From contig DATAZV010000444.1 in the NCBI GenBank assembly GCA_036271855.1, positions 1-14,575 on the forward strand: a stretch of DNA of 14,575 nt. Direction: 5' to 3'. Of the stretch, positions 13,503-14,575 are shown in pieces. The notes under the pieces are model-generated. The model ran no database searches. It had not been told where the DNA came from and saw nothing but the letters and a program-made list of their open reading frames with translations. Numbering within the stretch: position 1 is the first letter of the stretch; the number at the start of each line of letters is the position of its first letter. Origin of the DNA: JAQGMJ01 sp036271855 (GTDB taxonomy: Bacteria > Pseudomonadota > Gammaproteobacteria > Burkholderiales > JAEUOS01). Position numbers and translations under genes: made by a program.

Positions 13503-13538
13503 GCATGGCATTAGAGCACCATGCGAGCGCCGCTCCAA
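13503..13538 (-). promoter_or_regulatory. Sigma-70-type promoter with overlapping dyad for SMP-30 gene
   Basis: On the minus strand, TTGGAG (plus coordinates 13533-13538) and TCTAAT (13510-13515) are separated by exactly 17 bp, matching -35 and -10 boxes at 4/6 and 5/6 positions. The perfect inverted repeat GCATGG (13503-13508) / CCATGC (13519-13524) brackets the -10 box. Transcription would start near 13503, giving a leader of about 55 nt. The arrangement is typical of repression by a dimeric regulator whose gene is not in the window. Confidence 0.5.
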
Positions 13539-13597
13539 TAGGGTGTGGCGCCATACAGCGGATTATCCAGCCGCAAGGTGACGAAGTGACCCCGAGG

Positions 13598-13669
13598 GTG
13601 CGTCGCGGCGGCGCCTGGCAGGTGCCTCGCGGCGGCGCCTGGCAGGTGCCTCGCGGCGGCGGCCTAGCC
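13598..13669. repeat. 24-bp direct tandem repeat, about three copies
   Basis: Copies lie at 13598-13621, 13622-13645 and 13646 to about 13669. The unit begins GTGCCTCGCGGC and ends GGCGCCTGGCAG. Copy one differs from copy two at one base (G for C at the fifth position). Copy three has one inserted G and diverges at the end, where it runs into the stop codon of the minus-strand exonuclease (13664-13666). Each copy-to-copy junction contains GGCGCC-TGGCA-GGTGCC, a 6-bp hairpin with one G-U pair on the plus strand. Confidence 0.85.
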
Positions 13670-14191
13670 CGCCTTGATGCGCATCAGCGTGCGCTGCAGG
13701 ATCTTGGCGTCGCTGCTGGCGCGGTGGCGCGTGAGCTTGAGTTCGGCGATCACCTCGGTCTTGACCGTGGCCCAGCGCCCGGCTTCGTTGTCGTCCAGCA
13801 GCTTGCGCAGGCTGTCGAGCTGGAAGCGCATCGGCAGGTCGGCGGCGTCGAACAGGCGCGCCAGCCAGGGGTAGTCGTTGCCCCAGGCGTCGGAAAACAG
13901 GGTGAGGCCGGCGGCGATGCGGTTGAGCTCGCGCGCCACGTCTTCGAGCGGCTTGCCGTGGGTGGCGAGAATCGGCCGGGTGATGCCGTGGACCCGTTCA
14001 GCACCATCATCCCAGGCGACGGCATCGTTTTTGGTCCAGTCGGCCGGCGGGCTGATCAGCGAGCAGTACATGCTGCCTTCGCTGGTGATCAGGCCGACCT
14101 CGATCGGATAGCCGCGCGTGCCCAGGCTGGAGGCCTCGACGTCGATGAAGGCCGGCACCTGGATTTGCGCTAGGGGCTGGAGGATGGTCAT
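13664..14191 (-). CDS. DnaQ-like DEDDh 3'-5' exonuclease
   Basis: A 175-residue single-domain exonuclease-fold protein. The acidic catalytic set is visible: D17 and E19 in FIDVEASSLG (Exo I), D101 and/or D106 in LFSDAWGNDYPWL (Exo II), and H156 with D161 in HRASSDAKIL (Exo III), the H-x4-D spacing of the DEDDh group. It should remove 3' nucleotides from DNA or RNA with two metal ions; specificity is not visible. It is too short to carry extra domains, unlike DnaQ epsilon. Met 1 gives the expected ~15 residues before Exo I. It lies 7 nt after the ADP-ribosylglycohydrolase gene on the same strand, so the two are likely co-transcribed. There is no strong ribosome binding site, consistent with coupling. 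Its stop codon merges into the 24-bp tandem repeat. Confidence 0.88.
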   Translation of the reverse strand: MTILQPLAQIQVPAFIDVEASSLGTRGYPIEVGLITSEGSMYCSLISPPADWTKNDAVAWDDGAERVHGITRPILATHGKPLEDVARELNRIAAGLTLFSDAWGNDYPWLARLFDAADLPMRFQLDSLRKLLDDNEAGRWATVKTEVIAELKLTRHRASSDAKILQRTLMRIKAG

Positions 14192-14198
14192 CGCGCTT

Positions 14199-14573
14199 TT
14201 AGTAGGGCGGCAGCAGGCGGCGCAGGCCGTGCAGCAGCACCACCACCAGGAATTTGAGATTGCGGTAGACCACTGGCGGCTCGGGCACGCCGGCCTGGCT
14301 GATGTAGCTGGCGCGCACGTCGGCCAGGCGCAGCGCGACGGTTTTCATCCAGGCGACGTCGCGCGGGGCCTCCGCCAGGCGCGCCAGCCACTGCGGCGGA
14401 ATGCCATCCACACCGCAGCCGGCGCCGGCAATCGCGCCGGTGATGGCGGCCACGGTGTCGGTATCGCCGCCGCAGGCGATCGCGGCCAGCACCGCGCCGC
14501 GATAGTCCCCGGGGTGCGCCAGCCAGGCATGCAGGGCCACCGGCACGGTATGCAGGGCGTAGCCGGTGACACC
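14199..14573 (-). CDS. ADP-ribosylglycohydrolase family protein, C-terminal part (5' end outside window)
   Basis: About 124 C-terminal residues are visible; the frame is open to the window edge. The motif GYALHTVPVALHAWL followed by YRGAVLAAIACGGDTDTVAAITGAIAGA is the signature of the DraG / ARH family, in which the Asp residues of GGDTDT help bind the two Mg2+ ions at the active site. These enzymes remove ADP-ribose from proteins, or cleave related ADP-ribosyl compounds. After the motif come VDGIPPQWLARL and a 60-residue tail with a short hydrophobic run (LKFLVVVLLHGL). The missing N-terminal part should contain the other metal ligands, so activity cannot be judged. The stop is 7 nt from the exonuclease start. 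No nitrogenase genes are present, so a DraG role is not implied. Confidence 0.88.
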   Translation of the reverse strand, partial: GVTGYALHTVPVALHAWLAHPGDYRGAVLAAIACGGDTDTVAAITGAIAGAGCGVDGIPPQWLARLAEAPRDVAWMKTVALRLADVRASYISQAGVPEPPVVYRNLKFLVVVLLHGLRRLLPPY

Positions 14574-14575
14574 GC

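Noticed and set aside
13454..14173. Plus-strand 239-codon frame opposite the exonuclease, containing an eight-residue repeat
   Set aside because: It is antisense to a complete DEDDh motif set. The peptide repeat is only the translation of the 24-bp DNA repeat.

Overview
The window is a high-GC, densely coded chromosomal segment, most likely from a betaproteobacterium. The evidence is an orphan Bug/TctC-type periplasmic binding protein (a family greatly expanded in Burkholderiales and relatives), proteobacterial-type regulatory sites, and a copy of the dispersed repeat whose antisense translation reads 'PFALSLSKG', common in GC-rich proteobacteria. The order within the class cannot be fixed from sequence alone. 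I see no tRNA, rRNA, CRISPR array, transposase or integrase.

Layout. (1) 1-4385, plus strand, carbon storage and glycolysis: the C-terminal third of a glycogen synthase (glgA), a membrane-bound hybrid sensor kinase with a fused receiver, and a long-form ATP-type 6-phosphofructokinase. The last has a near-perfect sigma-54 promoter match and a consensus ribosome binding site in front of it. (2) 4386-6141, a patch of visibly lower GC: a 356-base gap with several inverted repeats, a small DUF2277 protein, a stand-alone cytidine-deaminase-fold protein with no recognisable partner, and a convergent small gene with a ribbon-helix-helix-like core and a histone-H1-like Ala/Lys/Pro tail. (3) 6142-9363, plus strand: a 313-base leader with strong hairpins, a 14-TM drug-efflux MFS transporter, a sterol-desaturase/fatty-acid-hydroxylase-type di-iron membrane enzyme, and the ribosome-rescue hydrolase arfB. 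(4) 9364-9487: a repeat-rich convergent spacer. (5) 9488-12451: a ferritin-like di-iron protein divergent from a Bug receptor, with two abutting perfect palindromes between them, then a convergent alpha/beta hydrolase. (6) 12534-14575, minus strand: an SMP-30/gluconolactonase-type enzyme with a recognisable promoter/operator, a 24-bp tandem repeat abutting the stop of a DEDDh exonuclease, and the 3' part of an ADP-ribosylglycohydrolase 7 nt upstream of that exonuclease.

How the genes may work together. GlgA and PFK sit in the same carbon pathway, with the sensor kinase between them; the kinase may sense a metabolite through its periplasmic PDC-like region, but no cognate regulator gene is present. 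The Bug receptor, alpha/beta hydrolase and lactonase-type enzyme look like uptake and ring- or ester-opening steps of small-organic-acid catabolism, although no shared operon is evident. The two least ordinary elements are the lone deaminase in its low-GC patch and the sigma-54-type promoter in front of a glycolytic kinase. I see no clear multi-gene novel system. Promoters, operators and terminators below were found by eye and are predictions.
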